This document shows, piece by piece, positions 52,991 to 64,000 of a stretch of DNA of 64,000 nucleotides. Both the position numbers and the translations under genes were made by a program. Position 1 is the first letter of the stretch, and every line of letters starts with the position of its first letter. The DNA lies in NCBI GenBank assembly GCA_037783415.1, contig JAZGTN010000022.1, forward strand, positions 6,608,001-6,672,000, given 5' to 3'. The notes beneath the pieces were generated by a model, which was given only the letters and a program-made list of their open reading frames with translations, had not been told where the DNA came from and searched no databases. Source of the stretch: Leptasterias polaris (lineage: Eukaryota; Echinodermata; Asteroidea; Forcipulatida; Asteriidae).

Positions 52991-53910
52991 TCTATAGCCC
53001 AAATCAGTTAAGTGTAGCCCTCACCTTAAAGCTACCATCCTTTGTGATGTAAGGGGGATCTCTCATAAAAAAAAATTAAAAACCAAACACCGAAAACATT
53101 TACTTGTATTTTGTTGACTTAGTGCGTGTTTACGTCGGTTACTTTTAGAGCTTCTCTCTACACCCTCGTTATTATTTTTAATGACACCAAGAAACCCTCA
53201 AAGTGCCTGAAGTAGCATCTGTGTAGAGAAGTTGTTGAAGCAATGTCAGTTATAGATGTGGGAGGAATCACCCCGCGCTAGGGAAAACCCACGCAATCAG
53301 GTAGGGACTGAAACCCCAATCCACATAGTGAACCATTTTCGTTGTTTAGCATAGCGAAATGTTCCATAAAATGTCCCTGTTGCTACTTAAAGCTGTCATT
53401 TGTTACTCAATTGGAACATTCAGTGTGCATCTTCAGTCTAAGTATTTTGCATCTAAGTAAATGCGCCTTTTTGTATGTTTCTTATGGTGGTGTGATGCAT
53501 GTACACATTTGTGCATCTGCATAGTGCACAACTCTATGGCGTTTGCCAGCGACTAGTGTACGCATGCTTGAATGTAATTAGCATACTCATGGGAAGGCAA
53601 ACTCCATCCTGTATGCCCTGGATCCCAAGTCCCTAGGAAGCTCAAAATCATTGGTCGGGTCCATTTCAGAAGCGGATATAGGATTTATAACTGAATCCTT
53701 TCCTAAAGTGATTGTAACCATCACTATACAGATACACAATCCTCTCTTTTGCTATGAATTTGTTTTGTTCTAGTCGCTGTGGTGCAATCTGAGACGATTC
53801 TTGACCACTTTCCCCTCATTTTTCGGAGCAAAGATTTGTAGAGTGTAAAGCGAATTCCATTTCTTGAGTTACTCTTGCTCTGATAATTCATTTCCATATC
53901 AGCATTCTCC
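52991..53910. other. No gene seen
   Basis: The part 53775-53830 (GCTGTGGTGCAATCTGAGAC) resembles the inverted text at 9577-9600 inside the outer hAT-like element (GATTGCACCACAGAGC), so a relative of that element left a fragment here. No coding family. Confidence 0.4.
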
Positions 53911-53913
53911 TTT

Positions 53914-54080
53914 TACAGTGGTCCACTGGAGGACCAGTCAAAATTCACTTCAAGTGGTGGGCTGGCTAGTTCAGTGTTGAAAAACATTTCTCTTTGATAT
54001 GACTTACGGACTAGTGCAAAAGCTGACGGACCAGTGAAATGAAAAGCTAACTGGTCCTGCTGGCTATTCACTGAAAATGT
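53914..54080 (-). mobile_element. CAGTG-ended hAT-like MITE, copy 2 (inverted)
   Basis: Starts CAGTGGTCCACTGGAGGAC and ends, inverted, CTGGTCCTGCTGGCTATTCACTG. Internal GGGCTGGCTAGTTCAGTGTT is the inverse of the 32519 copy. Confidence 0.6.
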
Positions 54081-55511
54081 TCAGGGCAAACCCAGCATAT
54101 GTACTCAAATTATTATTATATGATGTACTACTTTCTATTTCATTGACTTTCTTTTTTTATTTTTACTGACAAATAAAATTTTCACATACAAAATTTTTTA
54201 TTGGCCGCACGTTTCATCCCTATTAAGAGTTTTTCTCAAAGGCAAACATTTTCTTCAGAAAAAAAAATGCACGCTGAAAAAGGGGGAAAAAGCACCTGAT
54301 GCTGTATGGCTTCCCATTGGCTTACTGAATCTGAGAACAACACGTTTTATGTTTTCTACTCTTTGCCTAATCAGAATTTCTAAAACTTCTTTGTAATCTA
54401 CACTTCAAATTATTTCATATTCCTGTATGCATTGCAACTGTGTTCTGAAGGCACTTTTGTGTCATTTCACGGTTTCATTACCAGATATAAATCGCAATGA
54501 TAAAAATAAATCAAGGTTTTTTTACAAAAATGTTTGGCTTTCAGTTTGAGATAAAAATATTTTTACACATGTACATGATTGTTTTTTATACGTTTATTTG
54601 TTCATTGCTAAGTTTTCCCTCAACTTCAGCAGACCTTTTTAAAAGTCTGCCAGGGTTCACTGATCCTTACCCAAAACTACTTCAGAGCCAATAGGCATAC
54701 GTCTTACAACTTGAAAAGCAACAGTGGAGTGTGAGCCTTAAATTTAAACAAAATTTCGAACTGTTTTGGAAATCGGAGAAAGCAGTTGACATGTGTAGGA
54801 AACTTTTTCTACACTCTGGAAGTTATCTACGCAAGCTTGTTGGTGTAGTATGTATTATGAGATATTTCTTGACTAGTTTTCAACTCTTTCAACAGGCAGT
54901 GACTGTTGGACAATGAAATATATTTTGACCGCATGAGGGTGCTAAATTCAACTGCTAATTTTAGTGCATCACAATTACAGTTTTATCTTATTTTGACTGC
55001 CTGTATGTTGTTTTCTTGTCTGGTTGTATCAAGGCCGAAATAAATGATAATAACAATTAATTAAAACCACCAGCTTGTTTTACTTGTTTTGTATCACATG
55101 AATTCGGTTCAAACACAACCTCACATAGTCAAAAATACGACGGGTTGCTGTTAATGTCCTTTAAATCTGTTTGTATTTTGATTACCTCAGTTGGCTAGTT
55201 AAACAATATACAAATATAACATGGTTTATGATTGGCTGCATGCTTCCCTCAGTGTTAGAAGTTGACAGACTAGTTCCTTCAATGCGCACATGTGCGTATT
55301 TACCCAGCGCGTGAATACTGGCATGCGCACGCTTGGTAACAGCAAAAACAGTGTCAGGCTTGTGATGGTAAATGAACCAGTGAGAAATTGGCTCCCAAAT
55401 CTCGATCATGAATAGGCATGAGGTCTAGTAATTAGTATTTTAACAGTGTGCATAAAGCCATTTAAAATTCTCTGAAAATGTGGTGATTATTTTTTTATAA
55501 TAATATTGCAT
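54081..55511. other. No gene seen
   Basis: AT-rich. The ORFs 54497-54694 and 54731-54916 (+) show neither splice sites nor families I recognise. Confidence 0.4.
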
Positions 55512-55514
55512 CAG

Positions 55515-55637
55515 GGTCCAATTTTATGGCTCTACTTAACGCAGAATTATGTGCTTACGGTGCTCTGTAAAGCACATAAATATATGGGCTATTAGTGAAG
55601 AATTTTGCGGTAAGCAAAGTCATGAAGTTGGGCCCAG
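55515..55637. mobile_element. GTAAGC-rich MITE (type G), short copy
   Basis: Ends GGGTCCAATTTTATGGCTC and, inverted, AAGTCATGAAGTTGGGCCC. GTGCTTACGGTGCTCTGTAA near the middle. 123 bp; shortest copy, internally deleted. Confidence 0.75.
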
Positions 55638-56165
55638 GTTGTGTAAGTCATATTGTTGGTTTTTTAAAGGTTTTTTTCATTATTATTTTTCAAACCTTCA
55701 TAAACAGGGTTATTGGAATCAAGTGATAAATGTCATTTTCTGGAAACTAATCACTGTCTGCAGAGCACGGAGACAATCCTTGGTTTTATAATGTTCAATG
55801 ATTTCATTCATCGCTGCAAATTGACCTGCACATGGTGCGTTTTATTTAGAAGGCTGCTACTAATTGGGTTATTATGACCAGACAATGTTGAGCCTTTCGG
55901 TGTGATCTCATGGGAGACTGTCACTAGACCAGCCACACAATTAGTCCATTTGTTACATGACACAACTCATTGTCAGGCCCAATTAGTGATGCATGGATTC
56001 TCGCATGTACAAACAGACTCATTATCCTGTGCATGTGATTTTTATCACTTTTTTAAACTGGAGCATTTTTGATAATAAAGAAGCAACAGTTATCCTTCCA
56101 TTTGAAAAAGATTCACTCCAAAACTTTCAAGTTTGTGTACTGTTTAATTGATCAATGTCAGGTGT
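55638..56165. other. No gene seen
   Basis: AT-rich spacer without named structure. A dispersed-repeat fragment follows at 56168-56240. Confidence 0.4.
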
Positions 56166-56239
56166 GATATTCTTCTTACTTCAGTCTGATTTCTGATTAT
56201 TTTTTTCGCCCTCAGAAAAATCAGTAAAACTGTTATAAA

Positions 56240-56850
56240 AGGCAAAGTATCCCTTTGGTTGAGATCCGTTCGATTGTTTTAATCCTATATAAATGTAGAT
56301 ATATACAATAAAACTAACCTGTGAAAATTTCATTTCAAAACGTGGTAGGGTTTTCGAGATATTGCCGAAAATCTGGAGCGGTTATGTCAACACAGGAAGA
56401 ATAATCCCCAATTGGAATACACAATCTGAGAAAAGTGCCAAGCAGAACCGTTTCTCAGATTGAAATGTTTTTGAATCCCTCTCTCTAAAACCACATTTTT
56501 TGAAGGGAATGGTTTCTCAAAATGTTCTACACTATGAAGAGTTGCACTGCTTCTTCCTAAGTAAGATTTTATGTGCATTATTTTTTGGAGTAATTACCAT
56601 AGATAGTTCCCAGTAGACGCCATCTTTACGGGCAAATCGCATTTTGGCATGCAGGCGCGCCAAGCGCTCAAATTATTAACGCAGCCGCGTCGTTCACTAA
56701 CCAATCACGCAATGAGTTTTGTGAAATGTGCGCGTGCTGCACGCCGTTCTCACGCGTAACGCATGACTGTGTGTTCCAAATTGTCCGTAAAGATGGCCGA
56801 TTTACGTCATACTGCAACCTATCTATAAGCATACCCTGCCTGATACCCTG
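56240..56850 (-). mobile_element. TTAA-type MITE, type B (inverted), split by a TA-type MITE
   Basis: Left end AAAGGCAAAGTATCCCTTTGG, then ATATACAATAAAACTAACCTG and TTTCTCAGATTGAAATGTTT, the inverse of 15076-15425. It runs into TTTTTGGAGTAATTACCATA. A 223-bp TA-type MITE sits at 56604-56826, after which AGCATACCCTGCC...TTTAA completes the end. Confidence 0.75.
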
Positions 56851-57853
56851 CCTTTAAGTTGCCTGAACAGAAGACTTTAACAACCTATACGTATGTACTC
56901 TATGTAGGTTAGACTGTGTACTTTAATTTTCCTATTTATTTATTTTTTATTTTTTTGGGGGGGGCAAGTATGCAATGTTCAAATGCAGGGAATGGGATTT
57001 AATAAAGTGTTATTAAAATTACAAGTTTGAAGCTAAGCGTGCGTGACATTTGGGAGGAGAAACTCATTTTAATTGTCATTTTAACATTTGATTGAATACC
57101 AGTGTACAGTTTTTTTATTGTAATGTACTAGTTCATTTTTTCCTTTTTCACATTTAAAAAAACAAAAACAAAAAAACAAAAATATGCAAATTCTACATTG
57201 TTGTATATTCTAACTATTCAGTTTGTAGATATTATTGTTTTATTTGTGCTTTTTTTTTTTGCTTTTTTTTTATAATGTTTTTTTTTTTTTTTTTTTAAAT
57301 AATGTTTGTATGTACAATTCGTTGCAATTTTGCCTCTGGCAACAAATTCGGATTTTTAATAAACCATGAATAATAATAATAACAGTTGAGGTCCTTATTT
57401 TTGTAGAAAATTGTGTAATGGTAAGATATTTTTTGGAGTAATTACCATAGGCATACCCTGCCTTTAAGTTGCCTGAACAAAAGACTTTAACAACCTATAC
57501 GTATGTACTCTATGTAGGTTAGACTATGTACTTTAATTTTCCTATTTATTAATTTTTTTTTTTTTTGGGGGGGCAAGTATGCAATGTTCAAATGCAGGGA
57601 ATGGGATTTAATAAAGTGTTATTAAAATTACAAGTTTGAAGCTAAGCGTGCGTGACATTTGGGAGGAGAAACTCATTTTAATTGTCATTTTAACATTTGA
57701 TTGAATACCAGTGTACAGTTTTTTATTGTAATGTACTAGTTCATTTTTTCCTTTTTCACATTTAAAAAAACAAAAACAAAAAAAGAAAAATATGCAAATT
57801 CTACATTGTTGTATATTCTAACTATTCAGTTTGTAGATATTGTTTGATTTTTG

Positions 57854-57891
<38 letters not shown>

Positions 57892-58370
57892 AATTTTTAA
57901 TAATGTCTGTATGTACAATTCGTTGCAATTTTGCCTCTGGCAACAAATTCGGGTTTTTAATAAACAATGAATAATAATAATAATAACAGTTGAGGTCCTT
58001 ATTTTTGTAGAAAATTGTGTAATGGTAAGATATTTTTTGGAGTAATTACCATAGGCATACCCTGCCTTTAAGTTGCCTGAACAGAAGACTTTAACAACCT
58101 ATACGTATGTACTCTATGTAGGTCAGACTGTGTACTTTAATTTTCCTATTTATTTATTTTATTTTTTTGGGGGGGGGCAAGTATGCAAGGTTCAAATGCA
58201 GGGAATGGGATTTATTAAAGTGTTATTAAAATTACAAGTTTGAAGCTAAGCGTGCGTGACATTTGGGAGGAGAAACTCATTTTAATTGTCATTTTAACAT
58301 TTGATTGAATACCAGTGTACAGTTGAGGTCCTTATTTTTGTAGAAAATTGTGTAATGGTAAGATATTTTG
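56581..58370 (+). repeat. ~600-bp tandem triplication
   Basis: Three units start TTTTTTGGAGTAATTACCAT at about 56581, 57429 and 58032. Unit 1 carries the extra TA-type MITE and a short ATACCCTGCCTG repeat. Unit 2 is ~603 bp. Unit 3 lacks ~260 bp between two ACAGTT copies and ends GTAATGGTAAGATATTTTGT. Each unit begins with the last ~40 bp of the neighbouring type B MITE, so that MITE end was one duplication breakpoint. T/A and G runs in each unit differ in length. Confidence 0.9.
56604..56826 (-). mobile_element. TA-type MITE (ATAGATAG ends), copy 2
   Basis: Inverse of 24885-25125: ATAGATAGTTCCCAGTAGAC, GCCATCTTTACGGGCAAATC, then CATACTGCAACCTATCTATA. Units 2 and 3 of the surrounding triplication preserve the empty site (ACCATAGGCATACC), so borders and TA target are directly visible. 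Confidence 0.9.
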
Positions 58371-58700
58371 TATTGTTTGAAAATGTCTTTTTGCTGTTTC
58401 ATATTTGATATTTAAGTCTTCATTTTCCCTGGTGTTGTCATGGTGCTGATTGTGGTTTTGGCTTCCCTGAAGATGATTCTTCAAACTCTAAATGTTGTAA
58501 AGTGTTTTTGTTATCGACAGTGTCCAATTTCATGGTATGGATACACTATAATTGGGTTTTTTGAAAATTATAGCCTTTTCAATACCACAGTTTGGCTCGG
58601 GCTTGTGCTTGGGCTGGGGCAAGGCCTTGGGCTGGGGCAAGGCCTTGGGCAATGCCTTGGGCGTGGGCTTGGGCTTGGACTTCGTCAATTATTTAGAAGA
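58371..58700 (+). repeat. GGGCTTGGGC minisatellite in otherwise unique DNA
   Basis: At 58590-58680, GGGCTGGGGCAAGGCCTT and GGGCTTGGGC-type units repeat imperfectly. The LGLGQGLG ORF here is the repeat read through. Nothing else recognised in the interval. Confidence 0.7.
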
Positions 58701-58719
58701 TGTGCGCTTCAGACTCAAT

Positions 58720-59335
58720 TTGATCTCCCCCATTCATCCTAAACAAACTCTTTTTCATTCCATACATGGCTACTAGGATATTCTTGCCACTCAAGTCAGA
58801 CTCCATTTGATCTCCCCCATTCATCCTATAGACCTTTCTTTTGTTGATGCACAAAGTGCGCCGTTGGCATGGGGCCGAATGTTAGCAAAACATTCAATCG
58901 TGTTAAAAAATATTGTGACCAAATTCAACATTTTCTGTAAAGATTCATGAAATGAAATACCTTCTATGATTGGTTGATTTGTTTCCAACAATTTCAACAC
59001 CAATTTTGAATATTTCTGTAACATTGCTACAAACACTATCTGTTTTTGATTTGCAATTACGGCTTTCCATAGTTTTCCAACCTGCGTTGGCAAAAACTCG
59101 GGCTGTGACGTTGCAAAAGAAAGGTCTACTACCTATACAAACCCTTTTTATTCATGGCTACTAGGATATTCTTGCCACTCAACTCAGATTCCATTTGATC
59201 TCCCCCCATTCATCCTATACAAACCCTTTTCATCCCATGTATACCTACATGTACTAGGATATTCTTGCCACTCACCCATACTTTATTTGATCTACCCCCA
59301 TTCATCCTATACAAACCCTTTTTATCCCATTCACA
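58720..59335 (+). repeat. ~75-95-bp tandem repeat, split by a MITE
   Basis: Units share GGCTACTAGGATATTCTTGC, CCACTCA, CATTTGATCTCCCCCATTCA and TCCTATACAAACCCTTTT. They are seen at 58720-58765 (partial), 58766-58827, 59153-59230 and 59252-59325. A MITE at 58828-59133 interrupts the second unit. Confidence 0.8.
58828..59133. mobile_element. MITE with TAGACCTTTCTTTTG ends
   Basis: TAGACCTTTCTTTTGTTGATG and, inverted, GACGTTGCAAAAGAAAGGTCTA give a ~15-bp perfect terminal repeat. About 306 bp. Undisturbed units of the host tandem repeat give the empty site (CATCCTATACAAACC), consistent with a TA target. Non-coding. Confidence 0.8.
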
Positions 59336-59950
59336 TCATCAGTCATAATGTTGTTGACCCCCTTCTGATCCATCCCTATCCTGCATGACCCCTTGTCATT
59401 CCTTACTCCTACACATGTCTCTCTACATCCTTGACATCCGGCCACATCCTACCTAATCCATCCCGCATCCAACCTTCATAAAGGGTTATCATCATTGGGT
59501 CGGGAATCCTTTTGTAAACCTGCCATCCAAATGACAAAAAATAATGATCGATTTTATAGCATGTTGTCACTGAACAATGGATGCTCATAAATCTGTTCAG
59601 GTAGCTCTAGCAGTCACTGGTTCACCTGGACTTGTCAATTCCTCTTCCTGGTTTAAAACCACCCCATTTCCTTTCGCCATGGTCCATCTGGAGTATTACG
59701 TGTTGTACACCATTAATAGTATTTAAAAAATTGTACATTACTGACTGTTTACCCAGTCAATTATGTCGTTGTCTATTAACAGATTTGATCCAATACATTT
59801 ACATATAAGTATAAGATTTTTCAGTTAAATTTTGCCTGATTTTCACTGAAAGAAATTTGGTAAAAGAATTTTGTCTCTGATCGAATTTTGACAGATGATG
59901 CTGTTTCAAAACCAAAAATTATACAAAAACTTTCACATATGCCACAAGCA
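59336..59950. other. No gene seen
   Basis: Pyrimidine-rich CATCC/CCATCC text up to 59480, probably the decayed end of the tandem array, then AT-rich DNA. Confidence 0.45.
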
Positions 59951-59957
59951 GTGACTA

Positions 59958-60075
59958 CTCAATATTCCGCCTTCCTACGTTCCGATAACCCCTTGTGATA
60001 TACCCTGGGGGTTAGGGTTAGGGTTAGGATTAGGAAAACACATAAGGGTTGTCGGAATATAGGCGTGTCCGAACA
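59958..60075. mobile_element. Small MITE carrying TTAGGG repeats
   Basis: CGCCTTCCTACGTTCCGATA and ACCCCTTGTG on the left mirror CACATAAGGGTTGTCGGAAT and ATAGGCG on the right. Between them 60005-60035 reads GGGGGTTAGGGTTAGGGTTA and GGATTAGG, about four TTAGGG units. The telomere-like tract is thus inside an inverted-repeat element rather than at a chromosome scar. Confidence 0.65.
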
Positions 60076-60336
60076 CAGACATGTTTAATCCCATGAACAA
60101 TGCACAAAATACTTGCGGCATGCAGAATTGTTTGTCAGAAAAGAAAAAAACCTACTATTTGTGTTTTGTCATGATTTCATGTGCATTTACAATGACATGT
60201 TTTTTTCCAGTACTACAGTGGAAATTGGCAGTGATGATATTTTGGTTTTTTCTATGTGTAATTTCCTGGTCCATTGCTGATCATACAGTAATACTATTAT
60301 AAGTATCAAGTAATAAACCACATATTTATTTTACTC
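60076..60336. other. No gene seen
   Basis: AT-rich. The hydrophobic ORF 60081-60302 has no family I recognise. Confidence 0.4.
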
Positions 60337-60340
60337 TTAA

Positions 60341-60536
60341 AGGGGGACTGTTGTCATGATCAAGGCTGGCCTGAACTCTAACCCAGTTACTGCACACACA
60401 TAAGTCACGTTGTCACACCACAAAGGGCGCCATCATTTTTATATTTTAATGTTACGCTCGTGTGCAGTAACTGGGTTAGAGTTCATAATTCCATGTACAG
60501 CCACAGGCCTGCTATGATCATTTCGACAGTCCCCCT
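60341..60536. mobile_element. Palindromic TTAA MITE (AGGGGGACTGT ends)
   Basis: TTAA at 60337-60340 and 60537-60540. Terminal AGGGGGACTGT perfectly inverted. ATGATCA...GGC and GAACTCTAACCCAGTTACTG also occur inverted inside, so the 196-bp element folds almost fully. Non-coding. Confidence 0.9.
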
Positions 60537-60540
60537 TTAA

Positions 60541-62550
60541 GTTACATAGAAGGATGGTATATAAAGGCCTTAAAAACCTAAACAAACAAACAAACAAACC
60601 CACCAACAAACAAACAAACAAATCTACAAATCTTCTTTTGTGCAAAGTTTGTATGTAAAAAACGTAGCCACTGAACCATGCCAGTGGTCTCCCATCTAGT
60701 TCTGACCATTGTCAACAGAAATCAGAATATCAGTGGGGTTGCTGGCTCTTCCATTTAATGATGTTTTTCATCTTCCCCCTTGAATCTTTGACTGTTGGCT
60801 CTCCTGCCCAGGCCACCTAAAAACTGTAGCAAAAGCAGAATTTTTTGCTCTCATTTAATGAATTAGAAATCCTCACTCCCTGGTTCACATCAATAACCTG
60901 CATTAGTTTCACTGATACTTCACGCGGAACCGACTAAATTGTTATAAATGAATCGTAACGACAGACTCGTCTGAAGGTGCTCCGTAGTCCTCGTATCGGG
61001 GAAAAGATTCTGGAGTACGTCGTTAAACTCAGCAAGAACCTATTTCTGGTCGACCCTTCAATTTTAATCAGAAGTTTTACAGTATCAATCTTTCTCAACT
61101 GTCTTCTTTTTATCTTTCGCGGGATATTGGAAGAATCCTTGAGTGTTTTTGCAATAAATCCACATGTTCGCTGTGTTTGTTTTTCCTACTGGGTTAACGA
61201 TTAGTATAGCGTCATCATTCTTACTGAACTCTTTTTGTTTCGGTTGAGGTAAATTTTTTCTTTAGGAAATTTATCTGTCAAAGTTAAATATATATGACCA
61301 GTCTAATGTAAATAAAAATGTACTTTTTCCAGCTGAGGATTGAAAAAAAAATGGGGGGGGTAGAAAAACGTGTGTGAAAAATCGTTGTGAAGCACAAGTC
61401 AAACAAATGTACATCAATTGCTTGACTGTTCCATCTAATTACTAAGCCAGATATATATGTTCTGTTTGTATTGCCTCATTGAATGTAAACAAAGATTCAA
61501 TGTTCGTTCTAATGTTCTTGAACACTTGTCATTCCTTTTCCCAAAAAAAACAAACACGGAATAAAACGGGTTTCAACCTTGGGTTTATTTTTGCTTTTTA
61601 ACCCACCTTTTTTAAACAAGACCCTGCAGTATTTCAACTCTCAAATTTCCCCCTCCCCCAGTAAAAGTAGACTTCATACGTAGACTATTGGATGATTTAC
61701 GATATACTTCACCAACATACAATATGTTTTTGTTTATTTGGTTTGCCCCGTGTTGACAGGAAGCTAAACACTGACGCATGATTCTAGTTTCACATTTCCC
61801 CATGTCACCATAAAAACGGACAACACTCCTCGAAATAAACTATTTTTAAATCATCCCATTTCCTTTGTAGAAGCAATGTATACTTTTGGGAGACATTTTT
61901 AGCGATTTTAAATCAGTAATTTATCCAAAGTTTGTCTAATATTCATTGCTCTCTAAAGGTGCGCTTTCCTTGAAGCGCTCTATTCCCCAGTCGATCGTGG
62001 TTACGACTAATTTATCACGTTGAATACCATGTTGTCATGAATACTCGGACGATGTTTGTTTTTGTTTACACCTTGTGGGATTCTTCAGTATCATGATCTG
62101 GAAAATCAAAAAAATGAATTGCAAAAAAGAAAAGAAAAGAAAAAGATAAACACAAAAATTGGAACGTGTCTGTCCAGAGGATGAATGAGTTATTCATGAG
62201 GGTGAAGATACATAAATGTCAAATGGGGATGGTTCCGGTTGAGATCAGAGATAATGTAAACAAAGGATAGGAGCAGTAAAAACTGCGGCTTTTATGTCAT
62301 TATGGAGGTCTCTGGATCTGCCTTTGATTCCAGTGGGAATGTTTATTTATTTACTTATTCATTCATTCAGGCTTTATAAAGCATTTGATTTTTTTCAGAA
62401 GTCTTTGAATTACAACCGGACTAAATTTTACGGAAACAAAGAGAATATATCCAAATATGAAAATCAAACAGCAGCCTAGGGATTGTTCAAAAGTAACTAA
62501 ATCACAATCTAAGGATCAATTTCCGTGAAAAAAAAACACCCAGAACTTGA
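60541..62550. other. Intergenic, no gene seen
   Basis: (AAAC)n at 60583-60621, a G run at 61351-61359, and CpG-bearing unique DNA near 60955-61045. The ORF 60977-61204 (+, 75 codons) has no recognised domain. It could overlap a transcript but nothing supports this. Confidence 0.45.
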
Positions 62551-62990
62551 AGGTAGTCATTTTTTGGTAATGATCCGCCAAAAGTAATTGTGTAATTTTT
62601 ATCCAAAAGCTTACTTGTTATAAAGATGGTAATGGTAGTAAGCATCCTGCAAAGTTATTTTGTCTGAAATGCCCATTGATTAGAAATCAATAAAAGTATG
62701 TCAACAAATTTGAATCTTCAAAGATTGTATTTTGGTGACTTTTGGAGATACAAATGATCAGGCCAGAGATTCATTTGGTACACAGTGTCACCTCGCTAAA
62801 ACGTGGATGGATTTGACGTTCTTGGTGAAAATAACTTGAAAATTTGTTGAGTTGTTTTCTCAACAAGGAAGTTTCACTGTTTTCAGCTGAAACTTTCAAA
62901 GGTGACTTATAGTGTATCTTTATTGATAATTTGGCCTATGAATAGCATTACATTGAAAAAAAAACCCCAAAACAATCTATGACCCGACAT
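62551..62990 (+). mobile_element. TTAA-type MITE, type C, copy 4
   Basis: GAAGGTAGTCATTTTTTGGT at the left (decayed TTAAAGGTAGGGTCAT) and TCTATGACCCGACAT then TTAA at 62991-62994. Internal TATAAAGATGGTAATGGTAG and GTAAGCATCCTGCAAAG are the same as at 26971. About 440 bp. Confidence 0.8.
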
Positions 62991-62994
62991 TTAA

Positions 62995-63354
62995 AAACGT
63001 GCAAAAACAGACCAAAAATAAAACAAAACCTACTAAAAATTCATACAAATATTTTATTTTTATTTTTTAAATCTAAGTTACCTGAAGATAAAACTGAAGA
63101 GCTAAAGACTCTAAAGACTTTAAATAGACAGTGTCATGTTCTCAATAATAAGATTAAGGGAAAAATTTCACCTACAAAATTGAAGGTTGGGGAGGGGGGG
63201 GGCTGTACATTTGAATAACATCATATGTACAATGACTTGATTGGTCCCAAATGAGCACTAATATTTGAATTCCAGAGACTGAGGAGACAGTGCTGCTCTG
63301 CAAATGTTGTTCAGGGCAAGCTTTGCTTGTTTTTTTTTGTTTTACATGAAAATG
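62995..63354. other. No gene seen
   Basis: A-rich text; the lysine-rich ORF 62979-63218 reads through it. G run at 63192-63201. Confidence 0.45.
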
Positions 63355-63578
63355 ACCGCGGTTTTCGAAATAGGGAGTCAAACAAATTTCAATCTGAGAT
63401 TCAGATTTTGTATTTCAATTACTGATTATTCTTCCTGCGTTGACATATCTGCTCCAGATTTTTGAGGATATCTCAAATACTCTAACACCTTTTAAAATGA
63501 AATCTTTACAGGTTAGTTTTATTGTATATATTTCTACATTTATATAGAATTTAATAAAGGTATAGTTGGCCTTTAAAG
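63355..63578 (+). mobile_element. Right part of a TTAA MITE (type B)
   Basis: TTTCAATCTGAGATTCAGAT, AATTACTGATTATTCTTCC, TTAGTTTTATTGTATATATT and AATAAAGGTATAGTTGGCC then TTTAA match the right two thirds of 15076-15425. The left part is missing. Confidence 0.7.
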
Positions 63579-64000
63579 AGAACGAAATATCAATTGTGAT
63601 TTATCAAGCCCTCCCAGATGCATCTGTAGGTCTGTCATCAGTATGTGTTCAATCAAGAGTCCTTGTTTCTATCACCCCCAGATGCATGAAAACACTGTGA
63701 CTTACTGTTCTGCGAGATAATGGGATCATCTGGGGTTACTAATTGATGTAATGACTGTGGGGATTTGGGGGGCACATTAGTTCTAAGAGTGTACAGGGGT
63801 CAGACCAGGGGGGGGGGGGGGGTCAACATACATTAAAAACATCTTCAGCGGGATTGAAGGTGCTGTTGGGGGGGGGGGGTTGCAATCTGTAGTCATTCAA
63901 AGCAGTATTTTAGAAAGAAAACTCATAGCTTGCGTGACCTTAATTAATAGCATCAGCACTGGCGGGATAGCTGAAAAAGGACTTTCGATCAACCTTGTTG
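63579..64000. other. No gene seen to window end
   Basis: G runs of about 16 at 63809-63824 and 11 at 63869-63879. The paired CCCAGATGCATCTGTAGGTC and CCCCAGATGCATGAAAAC (63615 and 63677) are a short direct repeat. No coding family. Confidence 0.45.

Noticed and set aside
58440..58742. LGLGQGLG-rich ORF
   Set aside because: Reads through a GGGCTTGGGC minisatellite.
60977..61204. 75-codon ORF as a small membrane protein
   Set aside because: Hydrophobic text in AT-rich DNA, no signal or family recognised.

Overview
This window is animal nuclear DNA: AT-rich, almost gene-free, and packed with short interspersed repeats. The only coding exon I recognise with confidence is the last exon of a sorbitol dehydrogenase (SORD)-like gene at 2156-2312 (+). 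The rest of that gene lies left of the window. The repeats include tRNA-derived SINEs, hAT-like elements, many TTAA-flanked MITEs, a foldback transposon and TTAGGG-type telomeric traces. Together they suggest a marine deuterostome, most likely an echinoderm and perhaps a sea star. That assignment is inference from repeat style, not proof. Almost all of the short ORFs look like chance ORFs or repeat translations.

Layout. 1-2800: last intron, last exon and 3' UTR of the SORD-like gene; the 3' UTR is a ~103-bp tandem repeat that begins at the stop codon. 3800-4530: a GC-richer stretch with a CTCF-like site, a TATA box and either a first exon or a solo LTR. 5172-9747: a hAT-like element (TIR CAGGGTTGTCCA) split by a 3.95-kb foldback element with ~1.85-kb, nearly identical arms. 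The arms contain palindromic 37-bp repeats, 21-bp repeats, a captured retroelement-like coding fragment and a captured small MITE. 9.8-25 kb: MITEs, SINEs and the first copies of a 376-bp hAT-like family with 5-bp target duplications. 26432-26526: a candidate internal exon of an unknown gene. 27-35 kb: MITEs, a LINE 3' end and a SINE. 35672-36962: a deleted hAT element that keeps the first codons of its transposase. 39.3-43.7 kb: minisatellite, hairpin MITE, SINE and MITEs. 44830-46251: a four-level nest (TTAA MITE, hAT-like element, piggyBac-like MITE, plus a 12 x 31-bp array). 47-54 kb: tandem repeats, palindromic MITEs and SINEs. 56.2-59.3 kb: a ~600-bp tandem triplication next to a MITE, then a tandem array broken by another MITE. 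59.9-63.6 kb: a telomere-repeat-bearing MITE, a palindromic TTAA MITE and more TTAA MITEs.

No operon, CRISPR array, rRNA gene or convincing functional tRNA gene is present. The main interest lies in mobile-element architecture: the composite foldback element, datable nested insertions, TTAA MITE families that share ends but not interiors, and the repeat that became the SORD 3' UTR.
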